Shown in pieces: positions 1-6,634 of a DNA stretch of 7,181 nt. The notes beneath the pieces were generated by a model. The model made no database searches and was not told the DNA's origin. It saw only the letters and a list, made by a program, of their open reading frames with translations. Source of the DNA: an uncultured Oscillospiraceae bacterium (GTDB lineage: Bacteria > Bacillota > Clostridia > Oscillospirales > Oscillospiraceae); NCBI GenBank assembly GCA_910577805.1, contig CAJTOE010000125.1, positions 1 through 7,181 of the forward strand, in the 5' to 3' direction. Numbering within the stretch: position 1 is the first letter of the stretch; each line of letters starts with the position of its first letter. A program made the position numbers and the translations under genes.

Positions 1-440
1 AAAAGGTGAAGGCCCTGGATATGGGGGCGGACGACTATGTGGTAAAACCCTTCGGCGTACCGGAGCTGCTGGCCCGCATCCGTACCACCCTGCGCCGGGC
101 GGACCGGCTGAAGCTGAGTATGGGGGTCCAGCGGGACTGCTATAAAGTGAAGGACCTGACGGTGGACATCACCAAGCATCAGGTTTTACTGGGAGAAGAG
201 GAGATACATTTTACCCAGAACGAGTTCAAAATCCTGGAGCTGCTGTCCATCCACGCGGGAAAAGTCCTCACCTACGACTTCATCCTGGAGCATGTGTGGG
301 GGCCTTACGGCGGCAGCGGCAGCAACCAGATTTTACGCGTGAATATGGCCAACATCCGCCGGAAGCTGCGGGAAAACCCCTCAGAGCCGAAATACATTCT
401 GACAGAATTGGGGATAGGCTACCGAATGCTGGAGGATTAA
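1..440 (+). CDS. OmpR/PhoB-family response regulator, KdpE-like (5' partial)
   Basis: This is the C-terminal part of a two-component response regulator, a cytoplasmic DNA-binding transcription factor switched on by phosphorylation from a sensor kinase. The reading frame is already open at the left edge (first whole codon at 3), so the GTG at 6 is not the true start. What is visible is the end of the receiver domain, with the conserved GADDYVVKPF motif whose Lys contacts the phosphoryl group, a linker, and a complete winged-helix domain: FTQNEFKILELL, AGKVLT, the VWG turn, the recognition-helix region LRVNMANIRRKLRENP and the terminal wing ELGIGYRMLED. The pattern of the wing and of 'EHVWGPYG' resembles KdpE more than PhoB. 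The phospho-acceptor Asp and any kinase gene lie outside the window. Family assignment is firm. The KdpE-like subgroup is likely, but a role in potassium transport cannot be claimed without the upstream genes. Confidence 0.93.
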   Translation, partial: KVKALDMGADDYVVKPFGVPELLARIRTTLRRADRLKLSMGVQRDCYKVKDLTVDITKHQVLLGEEEIHFTQNEFKILELLSIHAGKVLTYDFILEHVWGPYGGSGSNQILRVNMANIRRKLRENPSEPKYILTELGIGYRMLED

Positions 441-459
441 GGGAAAGGAGCGACCTTTT

Positions 460-1785
460 ATGAAAAAACTGTTTGCCCTGCTTGTGTGTACGCTGCTGTG
501 TACGGCGGCGCTCTGTATGCCGGCCGCCGCCCAGGGAGAGACGGCCACTGTGGTCATCAACGGGACGCAGCTGGAGGACAGCGACGCCCCCGTGAAGCTG
601 GTCCAGGGACGGACCATGATCCCCTTCCGGCCGGTGTTCCTGGCGCTGGGCTTCGCCGATGAGGATATCGCCTGGGACAGCGGGACCCGGACCATCAGCG
701 CCGCGAAGGAGGACGTGACCGTCTCCTTTACCATCGACCAGAAGCAGGTGACCGTACTGCGGGACGGGGACGCGGTGACCACCCCTACGGACGTGGCTCC
801 CTACCTGGACCCGGAGACGAACCGGACGTATATCCCCGCCCGCTACGTGGCCGAAGCCCTGGACTGCCGGGTGGGCTGGGACCGGGAGAGCCGCACGGTG
901 ATTATCGACGATGTGAACGCTCTGCTGGCCAATAATCAGGAGACTTATCATCTGATGGACCAGTACCAGGCGTGGACCCAGCGCTTCCAGAACCGTAACT
1001 GGGAGACGACAGGCAGCTTCACCGTGGACCAGAACAAGGGCGCGCTGGTTCTGACCGCTGACACGTTTACCATGGTCAACAGCGGCTCCGGCAGTGAGCT
1101 GGAGGGACATGTGCGGGTCAGCGGCTCCGGTGCGGCGGGTCTGCCCAGCGCTATGGACATCACGGTCCGGGGCGACGGGTCCACGGGAACCTATTATTTC
1201 TACTCCAAAACCCTGGCGGAGCAGACCGCGGAGCTGGGAGCCACCAATGTGTGGTATCAGATGGACTACGGCGTGGAGGAGGGCATCCCCGGCGACTCTG
1301 TCTACACGGATTTGCTGGAGTGGGTGGACGCGGACCAGACGGGCACCTATGAGGATTTGATCCGCCGGAAGCTGGAGGCCCTGCCGCTGGATAACGCGGA
1401 GATGACCTGCGCGGATTTGCTGGCCCTGTACAACCGCCTGGTGGGGGACAGCGGCTTTGAGCGCCGGGAAGAGGGCTATGTCAGCAGCTTCACCCAGGGG
1501 GGGAGGACCTACAGCCTCACCCTGAAGGGCGGTGAAAACAGCGTATCCGGCTACGCCATGCGGGCGACCTACCAGAACCAGGAGGGGGCCCAGGTGACAG
1601 TGGAATCCTCCCTGAGCGATGAGGCGATGAGCCTGTCCTTTCAGCAGGTGAATACTTACACCGGAAAAAGCTTGTCCATGGAGGCCAAGGGGACGCTGAC
1701 AGCAGGAAACCGCTCCGCCCAGACAACGCCCCCGGACTCGGCGGTGATCGTGTCGCTGGACCGGCTGGCGGAGTTGTCTAAGTGA
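460..1785 (+). CDS. Secreted copper amine oxidase N-terminal (stalk) domain protein with unknown C-terminal domain
   Basis: Predicted 441-aa exported protein. The ATG at 460 is preceded by AAAGGAG (444-450) at 9 bases. Residues 1-24 are a Sec signal peptide (Lys-Lys start, hydrophobic core, AAA before a likely cut at 24/25). Residues about 30-150 match the copper amine oxidase N-terminal domain fold (PF07833 type). It is built of two repeats, each with an IP-F/A-R motif (MIPFRPVFLALG near 53-64; YIPARYVAEALD near 124-135), then a W-D-x-x-(S/T)-R-T-(I/V) strand (AWDSGTRTI, GWDRESRTV). Despite the name, this domain carries no oxidase activity and usually serves as a cell-surface module. Residues 155-441 are not recognised. 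They look mostly beta-rich, with strand-like alternation such as GSFTVDQNKGALVLTADTF and YSLTLKGG, and may be a LolA/DUF6612-like sheet (weak inference). No C-terminal anchor or sorting signal is seen. It lies 19 bases after the response regulator, so the two are probably co-transcribed. Confidence 0.88.
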   Translation: MKKLFALLVCTLLCTAALCMPAAAQGETATVVINGTQLEDSDAPVKLVQGRTMIPFRPVFLALGFADEDIAWDSGTRTISAAKEDVTVSFTIDQKQVTVLRDGDAVTTPTDVAPYLDPETNRTYIPARYVAEALDCRVGWDRESRTVIIDDVNALLANNQETYHLMDQYQAWTQRFQNRNWETTGSFTVDQNKGALVLTADTFTMVNSGSGSELEGHVRVSGSGAAGLPSAMDITVRGDGSTGTYYFYSKTLAEQTAELGATNVWYQMDYGVEEGIPGDSVYTDLLEWVDADQTGTYEDLIRRKLEALPLDNAEMTCADLLALYNRLVGDSGFERREEGYVSSFTQGGRTYSLTLKGGENSVSGYAMRATYQNQEGAQVTVESSLSDEAMSLSFQQVNTYTGKSLSMEAKGTLTAGNRSAQTTPPDSAVIVSLDRLAELSK

Positions 1786-1790
1786 TATGG

Positions 1791-1829
1791 AAAACCGCAG
1801 TCCCGTTTTATTGGGACTGCGGTTTTTTT
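1791..1829 (+). terminator. Rho-independent terminator, probably used from both sides
   Basis: A perfect inverted repeat pairs 1791-1804 with 1813-1826 around an 8-base loop (GTTTTATT). The core stem is CCGCAGTCCC/GGGACTGCGG. On the + strand it is followed by seven T (1823-1829) and begins 5 bases after the stalk-protein stop codon. Read on the - strand, the same hairpin ends in four T and lies 60 bases past the stop of the DUF4349 gene, for which no other hairpin is visible, so it may end both converging units. Confidence 0.9.
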
Positions 1830-1888
1830 CAGCCAAGATGGAGCTGGGCCTTTCCAGGTCGTGTTGGATGAGGGTGAAACCGACCGCC

Positions 1889-2833
1889 TCAGTCCTCTGT
1901 CTTCTCGTCCTGCTTTTCGCGCTTTTCCCGTTTCAGCTTCCGGACCCCGACCACGGCGGCAGCGGCGATGCCAGCGGCCAAAAACAGAACCAGGAACAAA
2001 TTGTAGCTCACCCAGACCAAAAAGCCCTGACCGCCCTGGACAAGCCCCTGGAAGCTGGACTGTATGCCCGCCAGCATCTGCGCCCCCAGAGAAGCCGTAT
2101 TGCCGACCTCCTGGGTGACTTTGCCCACCTCGCTGAGGTAAATACGGAAGGTGGAAAAGCCAATCAGCTCATTGTATTGGTTCAGCTCGGAGGAATAGGA
2201 CTCAATTTGATACTCCACCTCCGAAAGGGCGCTCTCCAGCGCAATGATGTCCTCCATGGTCTCCGCCTTCTCCAGCAGAGCCAGCAGGCGGTCCTGCTTG
2301 GTGCGCTGGGTTTTGAGACGGGCTTCCAGGTCGTAGTACTGCGTGCCGACGTCCTCGCTGCTCTCGGTGCTGTTGGTCACGTAGCCCAGGTCCCCGGCTC
2401 CGCTGAAGAACTGGCTGAACTTCTCCGACGGTACCCGGACCACGTACTCCCCGGACCGGCTGGCGTAAGCGTCCCGGCGGCTGCCGCCGTAGACTGAGGC
2501 GCTTTCAAAGTAGCCGCCGCAGTCCCCCACCAGCTTATTCAGAGCCTCCCGGCTCTGGTCGAACTGCTCCGTCTGGATGTGCAGCTCCGCCCGGCGGATC
2601 AGCTTGGCGTTTGGGTTTTGGTAGACGGCGCTGTCCATGCTTTCGCCGCCATAGCCGAAATCGGCGTCCCCCGGCTCCTGCGGTTCCGCGTCAGGCCAGT
2701 ATTCCTCGCTGGGCGTGCTGGCGGAGGGGGTTCCGCCGTAGGGGGGCGCGCCAGCGCTTCCGCTGCTGCCGCAGGCGCTGGCCAGCAATAGGAGCAGAGC
2801 AAGGCTCAGGGCAAGATACGTTTTCTTTTTCAT
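1889..2833 (-). CDS. DUF4349 domain lipoprotein
   Basis: Predicted 314-aa membrane lipoprotein. The start is well supported by AGGAGG at 2841-2846, 7 bases before the ATG. A lipobox, LASAC, places the lipidated cysteine at residue 21. It is followed by a low-complexity Gly/Ser/Pro/Glu-rich linker (about 22-75), a soluble DUF4349-type domain (about 76-235; typical elements are KLIRRAELHIQT, LVGDCGGYFESASVYG, YVVRVPSEKFSQF and YYDLEARLKTQ), and a coiled-coil segment within it (about 165-222). A C-terminal transmembrane helix follows (about 270-297), then a strongly charged tail (KLKREKREKQDEKTED). The protein would thus be held in the membrane at both ends, with the domain outside and the tail in the cytoplasm. 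Function of the family is not established. It is the last gene of the minus-strand run, 59 bases after rarA, and could have a promoter of its own in that gap, though only a weak TATAAG-like box is visible. Confidence 0.9.
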   Translation of the reverse strand: MKKKTYLALSLALLLLLASACGSSGSAGAPPYGGTPSASTPSEEYWPDAEPQEPGDADFGYGGESMDSAVYQNPNAKLIRRAELHIQTEQFDQSREALNKLVGDCGGYFESASVYGGSRRDAYASRSGEYVVRVPSEKFSQFFSGAGDLGYVTNSTESSEDVGTQYYDLEARLKTQRTKQDRLLALLEKAETMEDIIALESALSEVEYQIESYSSELNQYNELIGFSTFRIYLSEVGKVTQEVGNTASLGAQMLAGIQSSFQGLVQGGQGFLVWVSYNLFLVLFLAAGIAAAAVVGVRKLKREKREKQDEKTED

Positions 2834-2892
2834 AAAAATCCTCCTTTTTTATCCTCTGCTCTTATAGACGCAAAAAAACGAAGGATGTTCCG

Positions 2893-4155
2893 TTATTTTT
2901 TGATCTCCTCCCAATATTTTTTTGCCGCCTGCTCGGTCTTGTTGTCGCCGTACTGGTAGTAGACCCGATTTTTGAGCGCGTCCGGCAGATACTGCTGCTG
3001 CACCCACCGGCGGGGGAAGTCATGGGGATATAAATATCCCTGCTCCCGCTCCTGCCCGGCGGAGTCGGCGTGGACGTTCTGCAAATGCCGGGGGATTTCC
3101 CCGCTTTTTCCGGCCCGCACGTCCGCCAGTGCCGTTTCGATGCCCATATAGGCGGTGTTGGACTTGGGGGCGGTGGCCAACAGAATGACCGCCTGCGCCA
3201 GAGGGAGCCTGGCCTCCGGCAGGCCCAGCTGCAAGGCGTTGTCCACGCAGGCCTTGACAATCAGCGCCGCCTGGGGGTAGGCCAGCCCCACGTCCTCGCT
3301 GGCGGAGCAGAGGATACGCCGGATGGCGGTGATCAGGTCCCCGGCCTCCAGCAGGCGGGCCAGGTAATGCAGGGCCGCGTCCGGGTCCGAGCCGCGCATG
3401 GACTTCATCAGGGCGGAGGCAATGTCAAAGTGGGAGTCCCCCTCCCGGTCGTAGCGCATGGCGGATTTCTGGGCGGCAGTCTCCGCGTCCGCCAGGGCGA
3501 TTTCCAAAAACCCTTCCCGGCTCCGGGCGGTGCCTGCCAGAAGCTCCAGGGCATTCATGGCCTTCCGGATGTCCCCGCCGCAGGCGGCGGCGATATGCTC
3601 CTGCACCCCCTCCTCACAGTGGATAGGCGTACCCAGCCGGCTTTCCAGGATGGACAGCCCCCGCTGGACGGCGGGCAAAGTTTCCTGGGGGGTGATCTGC
3701 TTGAACTCGAACACGGAGGCCCGTGACAGCACCGCGCCGAACACGTAGAAAAAGGGATTTTCCGTGGTGGAGGCGATGAGGGTGATTTTCCCGTTTTCCA
3801 TGAATTCTAATAGGGATTGCTGCTGTTTTTTATTAAAGTACTGAATCTCGTCCAGGTAGAGAAGCACCCCCTCCGGGGCCATCAGAGTGCCGATCTGCTC
3901 CATGATGGCCTTGATGTCGGAGATGGAGGCGGTGGTGGCGTTGAGCCGGTGGAGGGGCCGGTGGGTTTTCTGGGCGATGATGTTGGCTACGGTGGTCTTG
4001 CCCGTGCCGGAGGGGCCGTAGAAAATCAGGTTAGGCACGTCGCCCCCCTCGATGAGGCGGCGCAGCAGGCCGTCCTTGCCCAGAATATGCTGCTGGCCCA
4101 CCACCTCGTCCAGGGTTTGGGGCCGGATCTCGTCCGCCAGCGGGCGATATGCCAT
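2893..4155 (-). CDS. rarA: Replication-associated recombination protein RarA (MgsA-type AAA+ ATPase)
   Basis: A 420-aa AAA+ ATPase of the RarA/MgsA/WHIP family, related to clamp-loader subunits. These act as tetramers at stalled or gapped replication forks and bind single-strand DNA-binding protein. Motifs in order: RPQTLDEVVGQQHILG (11-26); Walker A GPSGTGKTT (47-55); LNATTASISDIK (71-82); Walker B LLYLDE (98-103); sensor 1 STTEN (129-133); arginine-finger SR (144-145); sensor 2 GGDIRKAMN (193-201). The C-terminal tetramerisation half is present, with SASEDVGLAYPQA, PKSNTAYMGIETAL and the terminal GYLYPHDFP. Length is normal for the family. TAAGGAAG at 4163-4170 supports the ATG. Relative to the textbook version, the segment after Walker B reads IQYFNKKQQQSLLEF instead of IHRFNK-type, and sensor 1 is followed by PFFYVFGAVLSRA. 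I take this as a clostridial variant with all catalytic residues kept. It starts 25 bases after the upstream unknown gene. Confidence 0.96.
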   Translation of the reverse strand: MAYRPLADEIRPQTLDEVVGQQHILGKDGLLRRLIEGGDVPNLIFYGPSGTGKTTVANIIAQKTHRPLHRLNATTASISDIKAIMEQIGTLMAPEGVLLYLDEIQYFNKKQQQSLLEFMENGKITLIASTTENPFFYVFGAVLSRASVFEFKQITPQETLPAVQRGLSILESRLGTPIHCEEGVQEHIAAACGGDIRKAMNALELLAGTARSREGFLEIALADAETAAQKSAMRYDREGDSHFDIASALMKSMRGSDPDAALHYLARLLEAGDLITAIRRILCSASEDVGLAYPQAALIVKACVDNALQLGLPEARLPLAQAVILLATAPKSNTAYMGIETALADVRAGKSGEIPRHLQNVHADSAGQEREQGYLYPHDFPRRWVQQQYLPDALKNRVYYQYGDNKTEQAAKKYWEEIKK

Positions 4156-4180
4156 AAAAACACTTCCTTACAAATCAAAG

Positions 4181-4864
4181 TTATTTCAGATTATAGTTCA
4201 CGTCATCAAACGGCGGAAGATGGTACAGGGCCTCCTCCGGGTCGTCCGGCCAGAGCTGGGCGCGTATCTGTGCTAAAGTCTCCTCCCCGAAGGAAAAGTG
4301 ATACTCTGGGACCGACGCATCCGTAAAGTAGAGAATATCATATAATTTCTGCATATAGTCGGCATACAGGCCGGCCTGCCGCCAGACAGAAACGTAAGTG
4401 TACATAGAACCGTACAAAACAGCGCTGCCTCTCTCTGCCGGAGGGGTATCCGGCTCGCTGTGCAGGAACATCAGCTGTTCCAGAAGCTGGGCCTGCTGGG
4501 CAGCCTGGGCGGAATATTCCTCTTTCAGCGCCTCGTCCTCAGGGTACTGCCCGCTGTCCACCTGAGACAGGAACGCGTCCAACTCCATCTGCCAGGCCAG
4601 CAATGCGCCCTGGGCCTGACACCACATATCGTAGGTGCTGTAAAAATTCGGGTCCTGAATCAGCCGGTCAAAGTATGTGTCGATGGGGTTGACGGTAAAA
4701 GACGTGATCTCCTCTGTAGGCTCAAGCTGGGCGAGCTTTGCTTTGTAGACGGCGCAGGCTTCCTCCAGCTCCGCCTGCTTTGGGGACATCACCGCATAGA
4801 CTCCGCCGCCAGCCAGCACAGCGGCCAGGAGCATCCACAAAACAGTTTTTACTGCGTTTTTCAT
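4181..4864 (-). CDS. Unrecognised membrane-anchored protein (227 aa)
   Basis: I do not recognise this protein. Starting at the ATG at 4864, it has a positively charged N-terminus, one hydrophobic helix (about 7-25) with no lipobox or clear cleavage site, and a short heptad-like helix (about 28-47). An acidic, probably all-helical extracellular domain follows, rich in Trp, Tyr and Gln (for example a Gln/Ala-rich helix around 114-131 and a YADYMQKLYDILYF helix around 168-180). It ends in an acidic, Pro-rich tail. The open frame extends upstream to 5026, but that part overlaps the membrane-protein gene and reads as Arg/Gly-rich out-of-frame sequence. The GGAGGTG at 4870-4876 and the ATGA overlap with the previous stop select 4864. 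The gene looks slightly less GC-rich than its neighbours. Most likely an extracytoplasmic partner of the adjacent YczE-type protein (inference from coupling only). Confidence 0.82.
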   Translation of the reverse strand: MKNAVKTVLWMLLAAVLAGGGVYAVMSPKQAELEEACAVYKAKLAQLEPTEEITSFTVNPIDTYFDRLIQDPNFYSTYDMWCQAQGALLAWQMELDAFLSQVDSGQYPEDEALKEEYSAQAAQQAQLLEQLMFLHSEPDTPPAERGSAVLYGSMYTYVSVWRQAGLYADYMQKLYDILYFTDASVPEYHFSFGEETLAQIRAQLWPDDPEEALYHLPPFDDVNYNLK

Positions 4865-5511
4865 AGCGGCACCTCCGATAATTGACAAAGTGTTTTCTTG
4901 GTGAGCCGGTTGCAGAGCGCCACCGCCCGGCCCACGCCGATCATAGACGCCAGCGTCCCGATGCCCACACCGATGATCCGCCCGGCGGCGGCGAGACCCA
5001 GCAGACAGGTGAAGGTCACACAGCACACGTCAAACACGTTTTTGCCGAACCCCTGCTCCCAGCCGGCTTTTTGGGCGATGGCCTGGACGATGCCGTCCCC
5101 GGCGTTGGGGGACAGCCGCATATTGACCGTGAGAGATACCCCGATTCCGGTGCAGGCGATGGCCAGGACCAGCAGAACGTAGTTCAGGGGAGCGGGGCTT
5201 TTGGTGCAGTCGTAGGCAACCAGGGCGGAAAACAGGTTCAGGAAGCGGCTGAACACCAGACTGACCACCAGCTGCATCAGGGTGGCGGGCCACTCCCGGC
5301 GGGGGCGCAGGAAGAGCTGGACCACGACAAACAGGGCGTAGAGAGAAAAGGTCGCGTCGCCGAAGTTCAGGCCCCAAATCTCAGAGGTGCTGTAGGCCAC
5401 GGAGACGATGGGGGAGACTCCAAGCCCGGTTTTGGTGTTCAGCGTCAGGCCCAGGGCCAGGATTATCATGCCCAGGGTGTAAAAGCCCCAGCGGTAGAAT
5501 TTCGGCTTCAT
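4861..5511 (-). CDS. YczE/YyaS/YitT-type multi-pass membrane protein (DUF6198-like)
   Basis: Predicted 216-aa integral membrane protein with about five to six hydrophobic segments (near 9-26, 53-68, 76-98, 108-129, 159-177 and 178-199). Characteristic elements are the GLGVSPI motif after the first helix (29-35), the PNAGDGIVQAI motif before the later helices (135-145) and a Gly-rich final helix, GVGIGTLASMIGVGRAV (181-197). This pattern is that of the YczE/DUF6198 group of uncharacterised membrane proteins. A transport role is often supposed but not shown. The ATG (5509-5511) overlaps the TGA of the DUF2500 gene (5508-5510), and the 29 bases before it (ending CTGGGGTTCGCGCGCC) contain no good Shine-Dalgarno sequence. 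Translation therefore probably depends on ribosomes finishing the upstream gene. Its own stop (4861-4863) overlaps the next ATG in the same way. Confidence 0.88.
   Translation of the reverse strand: MKPKFYRWGFYTLGMIILALGLTLNTKTGLGVSPIVSVAYSTSEIWGLNFGDATFSLYALFVVVQLFLRPRREWPATLMQLVVSLVFSRFLNLFSALVAYDCTKSPAPLNYVLLVLAIACTGIGVSLTVNMRLSPNAGDGIVQAIAQKAGWEQGFGKNVFDVCCVTFTCLLGLAAAGRIIGVGIGTLASMIGVGRAVALCNRLTKKTLCQLSEVPL
4870..4876 (-). promoter_or_regulatory. Ribosome binding site that sets the start of the 227-aa unknown protein
   Basis: GGAGGTG on the minus strand lies inside the last codons of the YczE-type gene, 5 bases before the ATG at 4864. It decides for 4864 over the upstream in-frame starts. 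Its strength also means this gene can be translated without relying on coupling alone. Confidence 0.8.
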
Positions 5512-5873
5512 TGGCGCGCGAACCCCAGATAGCGGGTGCCCTGGAAGGTCAGCTTTCCGGTGTCGCCCTCCACCAGAAGGCCGTACTCCGGGCCGGACAG
5601 GGGCAGTTCGATCCGGCTTCCGCTCTCCACCTGAAACGTGGCATAGTATCTGGTGCTGGAGTGGTGGTGTTCTCCGCCGCTGCGGGAGAAGTTGGTCCGC
5701 TTGGAGACGACTGACGCGTCTACGGTCAGGACCGGGGAGTTGTTGTTTTTATTCCACTGGCCGATGCCTTGAATCAAAATCGCCGCGAACACACCAATGA
5801 ACAGAAGAAACATGACTGGGACGATAAACGACATTAAATGAAACATCCTATCAAAAGACTCCATACCCATCAT
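5508..5873 (-). CDS. DUF2500 domain membrane protein (YhhM-like)
   Basis: Predicted 121-aa protein with one N-terminal transmembrane helix (about 14-36) and a small beta-rich domain. The C-terminal half matches the DUF2500 pattern known from E. coli YhhM: VDASVVSKRT (51-60), a His/Ser-rich loop (64-73), TRYYATFQVESG (74-85) and the signature GDTGKLTFQGTRYLGF (103-118). Function of the family is unknown. AGGAGGT (5881-5887) lies directly after the nth stop codon. It is 8 bases from the chosen ATG at 5873. The ATG at 5878-5880, in another frame and only 1 base from the AGGAGG, opens a frame that ends within about ten codons. A second in-frame ATG directly follows the first, so the start may be one codon later. 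It sits 15 bases after nth and overlaps the YczE-type gene by ATGA. Confidence 0.87.
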   Translation of the reverse strand: MMGMESFDRMFHLMSFIVPVMFLLFIGVFAAILIQGIGQWNKNNNSPVLTVDASVVSKRTNFSRSGGEHHHSSTRYYATFQVESGSRIELPLSGPEYGLLVEGDTGKLTFQGTRYLGFARQ

Positions 5874-5888
5874 AACGCATACCTCCTT

Positions 5889-6533
5889 TTATTTGTCCTG
5901 TTTTGCGAAGTGGTCGCACCAGGGCCGCAGCGTACATCTGGCACACTGAGGCCTGCGGGCGATGCACACCGCCCGGCCGTGCAGCACCATCCGGTGGCAG
6001 AAGTCGTTGGACTCCTCCGGCGGCAGGACTTTACGCAGCTGCGTTTCGGTTTTGGCCGGGTCCTTGGTGCCGTCGGTGAGGCCCAGCAGACCGGTGATGC
6101 GGATACAGTGGGTGTCCGCCACCACCACGCCGGGTGTGTGGTACACGTCCCCCAGAATCAGGTTGGCCGTTTTGCGCCCCACCCCCGGCAGCTCCAACAG
6201 CTTGTCCATGGTGCCAGGGACTTTTCCGCCGAATTTCTCCAACAGCATCTGGGAGGCCAGCACGATGTCCTTGGCCTTGGCCCGGAAAAAGCCGGTGGAA
6301 TGGATGTACTCCTCGACCTCCGCTATCTCCGCCTGAGCCAGGGCCTCCAGGGTGGGGAAGCGGGCGAACAGGGCGGGGGTGACCTTGTTCACCCGCTCGT
6401 CGGTACACTGGGCGGCCAGGCGCACAGAGAACAAAAGCTCGTAGTCCTTTTCATATTCCAAAGAGCAGATGCCGTCCGGATAGAGGACTTTGAGTTCCTC
6501 CACAATGGCCCGGACTTGTTCCGATGTTTTCAT
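5889..6533 (-). CDS. nth: Endonuclease III (DNA glycosylase/AP lyase)
   Basis: A 214-aa bifunctional base-excision repair enzyme that removes oxidised pyrimidines and cuts the resulting abasic site by beta-elimination. The helix-hairpin-helix motif LPGVGRKTANLIL is at 115-127, with the catalytic lysine K121 (E. coli K120) and the catalytic aspartate D140 in VVVADTHCIR (E. coli D138). The [4Fe-4S] cluster ligands are present as C-x6-C-x2-C-x5-C (C190, C197, C200, C206), and LLFSVRLAAQCTDERVNK (33-50) is the typical helical segment. Length matches the family (E. coli 211 aa). GAGGTG at 6541-6546 supports the ATG at 6533. First gene of the minus-strand run, divergent from glyA. Confidence 0.97.
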   Translation of the reverse strand: MKTSEQVRAIVEELKVLYPDGICSLEYEKDYELLFSVRLAAQCTDERVNKVTPALFARFPTLEALAQAEIAEVEEYIHSTGFFRAKAKDIVLASQMLLEKFGGKVPGTMDKLLELPGVGRKTANLILGDVYHTPGVVVADTHCIRITGLLGLTDGTKDPAKTETQLRKVLPPEESNDFCHRMVLHGRAVCIARRPQCARCTLRPWCDHFAKQDK

Positions 6534-6552
6534 AAGCGTTCACCTCGTTTCT

Positions 6553-6561
6553 ATTCTAACA
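6553..6561 (-). promoter_or_regulatory. Possible nth-operon promoter (extended -10)
   Basis: On the minus strand TGTTAGAAT reads as an extended -10 (TGn plus TAGAAT, 5 of 6 matches to TATAAT). The -35 region is poor (TCGAAT, 3 of 6, at 17 bases). The predicted transcript would start near 6546, right at the nth ribosome site, leaving a leader of about 13 bases. That is unusually tight, so the call is tentative. Confidence 0.38.
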
Positions 6562-6587
6562 CATCCGGCGGGGAAATTCGACCCTTA

Positions 6588-6602
6588 TTTTTTGGGGGGG
6601 GG
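6588..6602. repeat. T6-G9 homopolymer tract in the nth-glyA intergenic region
   Basis: Six T (6588-6593) are followed directly by nine G (6594-6602). It is the longest single-base run in the window and sits between the two divergent promoters, upstream of both. Confidence 0.9.
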
Positions 6603-6634
6603 AGAGCAGCAAGTCTGAAGCGCACCCTCTCCCA

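Noticed and set aside
280..1836. Long open frame (518 codons) on the minus strand opposite the regulator and stalk-protein genes
   Set aside because: It is antisense to two well-supported genes, its protein is rich in His, Arg, Gly and Val without domains, and it runs through the terminator hairpin. Long antisense frames are expected in GC-rich coding DNA.
1787..2497. Plus-strand open frame of 236 codons after the stalk protein
   Set aside because: It begins inside the terminator region and lies antisense to the DUF4349 gene; no domain and no ribosome site fitting its start.
2866..2895. Possible terminator after rarA
   Set aside because: A T-run (2872-2878 read on the minus strand) is present, but the only pairing is a short, imperfect ACG/CGT stem with A-T pairs; too weak to call.
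4865..5026. N-terminal extension of the 227-aa unknown protein
   Set aside because: The extra 54 codons overlap the YczE-type gene and encode Arg/Gly-rich sequence unlike a signal; the GGAGGTG before 4864 and the following membrane helix mark the real start.
4882..5532. Plus-strand open frame of 216 codons opposite the YczE-type gene
   Set aside because: Its protein is Gln/Gly/His-rich low-complexity sequence typical of a reversed membrane-protein frame, while the minus strand shows family motifs and linked starts.
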